A stretch of 44,037 nucleotides of DNA from Rhizoclosmatium globosum (taxonomy: Eukaryota; Chytridiomycota; Chytridiomycetes; Chytridiales; Chytriomycetaceae): assembly GCA_002104985.1 (NCBI GenBank), contig MCGO01000274.1, positions 1-44,037 of the forward strand, given 5' to 3'. The notes below the pieces were generated by a model. It saw only the letters and a list, made by a program, of their open reading frames with translations, was not told the DNA's origin and did not search any database. The translations under genes were made by a program, and so were the position numbers. How positions within the stretch are numbered: position 1 is the first letter of the stretch; the number at the start of each line of letters is the position of its first letter. Shown here piece after piece: positions 44,030 through 44,037 of the stretch.

Positions 44030-44037
44030 TTCCCTTT

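Noticed and set aside
1..44037. CRISPR arrays, bacterial operons or prophage
   Set aside because: There are no regularly spaced identical repeats, and genes are intron-rich and eukaryotic throughout.

Overview
The window is nuclear DNA of a fungus, most likely a flagellated (zoosporic, chytrid-like) one. Two genes make this case: a Chs7-type chitin synthase export chaperone and a full-size PDR ABC transporter with the fungal degenerate first nucleotide site point to a fungus, and a CCDC146/MBO2-type axoneme or basal-body coiled-coil protein points to a motile cilium. Nearly every gene is split by short introns, mostly 40-60 bases with GT...AG ends and CTAAC/CTGAC-like branch sites. I joined exons by hand; in most genes all splice phases close exactly and give full family length, which supports the models.

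Layout. (1) 24-4864: a ten-exon PDR transporter. (2) About 4.9-16.8 kb: a gene-poor tract with decayed mobile elements: a broken Tc1/mariner-type transposase, a piggyBac-like remnant, a diverged 0.5-kb repeat present twice plus a short inverted copy of its end, unrecognised coding remnants with stops and frameshifts, and an interstitial TTAGGG pair. (3) 16.8-44.0 kb: a compact block of conserved genes, often 20-200 bp apart. In order: an unrecognised 1138-residue coiled-coil protein (-), MGM1 (-), DCN1 (+), complex III hinge protein (-), TIA1/PUB1 RNA-binding protein (+), AMPK gamma/SNF4 (-), VPS18 (-), CHS7 (-), Yippee (+), a Tvp38/TMEM64 VTT protein (-), mitochondrial trimethyllysine dioxygenase (+), a SIZ/PIAS SUMO ligase (-), CCDC146 (-) and a small membrane protein (-) at the right edge.

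Function. This is a eukaryotic housekeeping neighbourhood, not an operon or a dedicated system. Several genes touch mitochondria (MGM1, complex III hinge, trimethyllysine dioxygenase) or endomembranes (VPS18, CHS7, VTT protein), but I see no shared pathway. Divergent pairs share very short promoters (MGM1/DCN1, 71 bp), and convergent pairs have nearly touching 3' ends.

Oddities worth checking: up to three one-base frameshifts within 1 kb in two otherwise healthy neighbouring genes (37.4-38.3 kb), an Mgm1 without the usual second hydrophobic segment for rhomboid cleavage, and a SUMO ligase start codon only 20 bp after the CCDC146 stop. I found no CRISPR array, rRNA or convincing tRNA, and nothing that I can defend as a new biological system.
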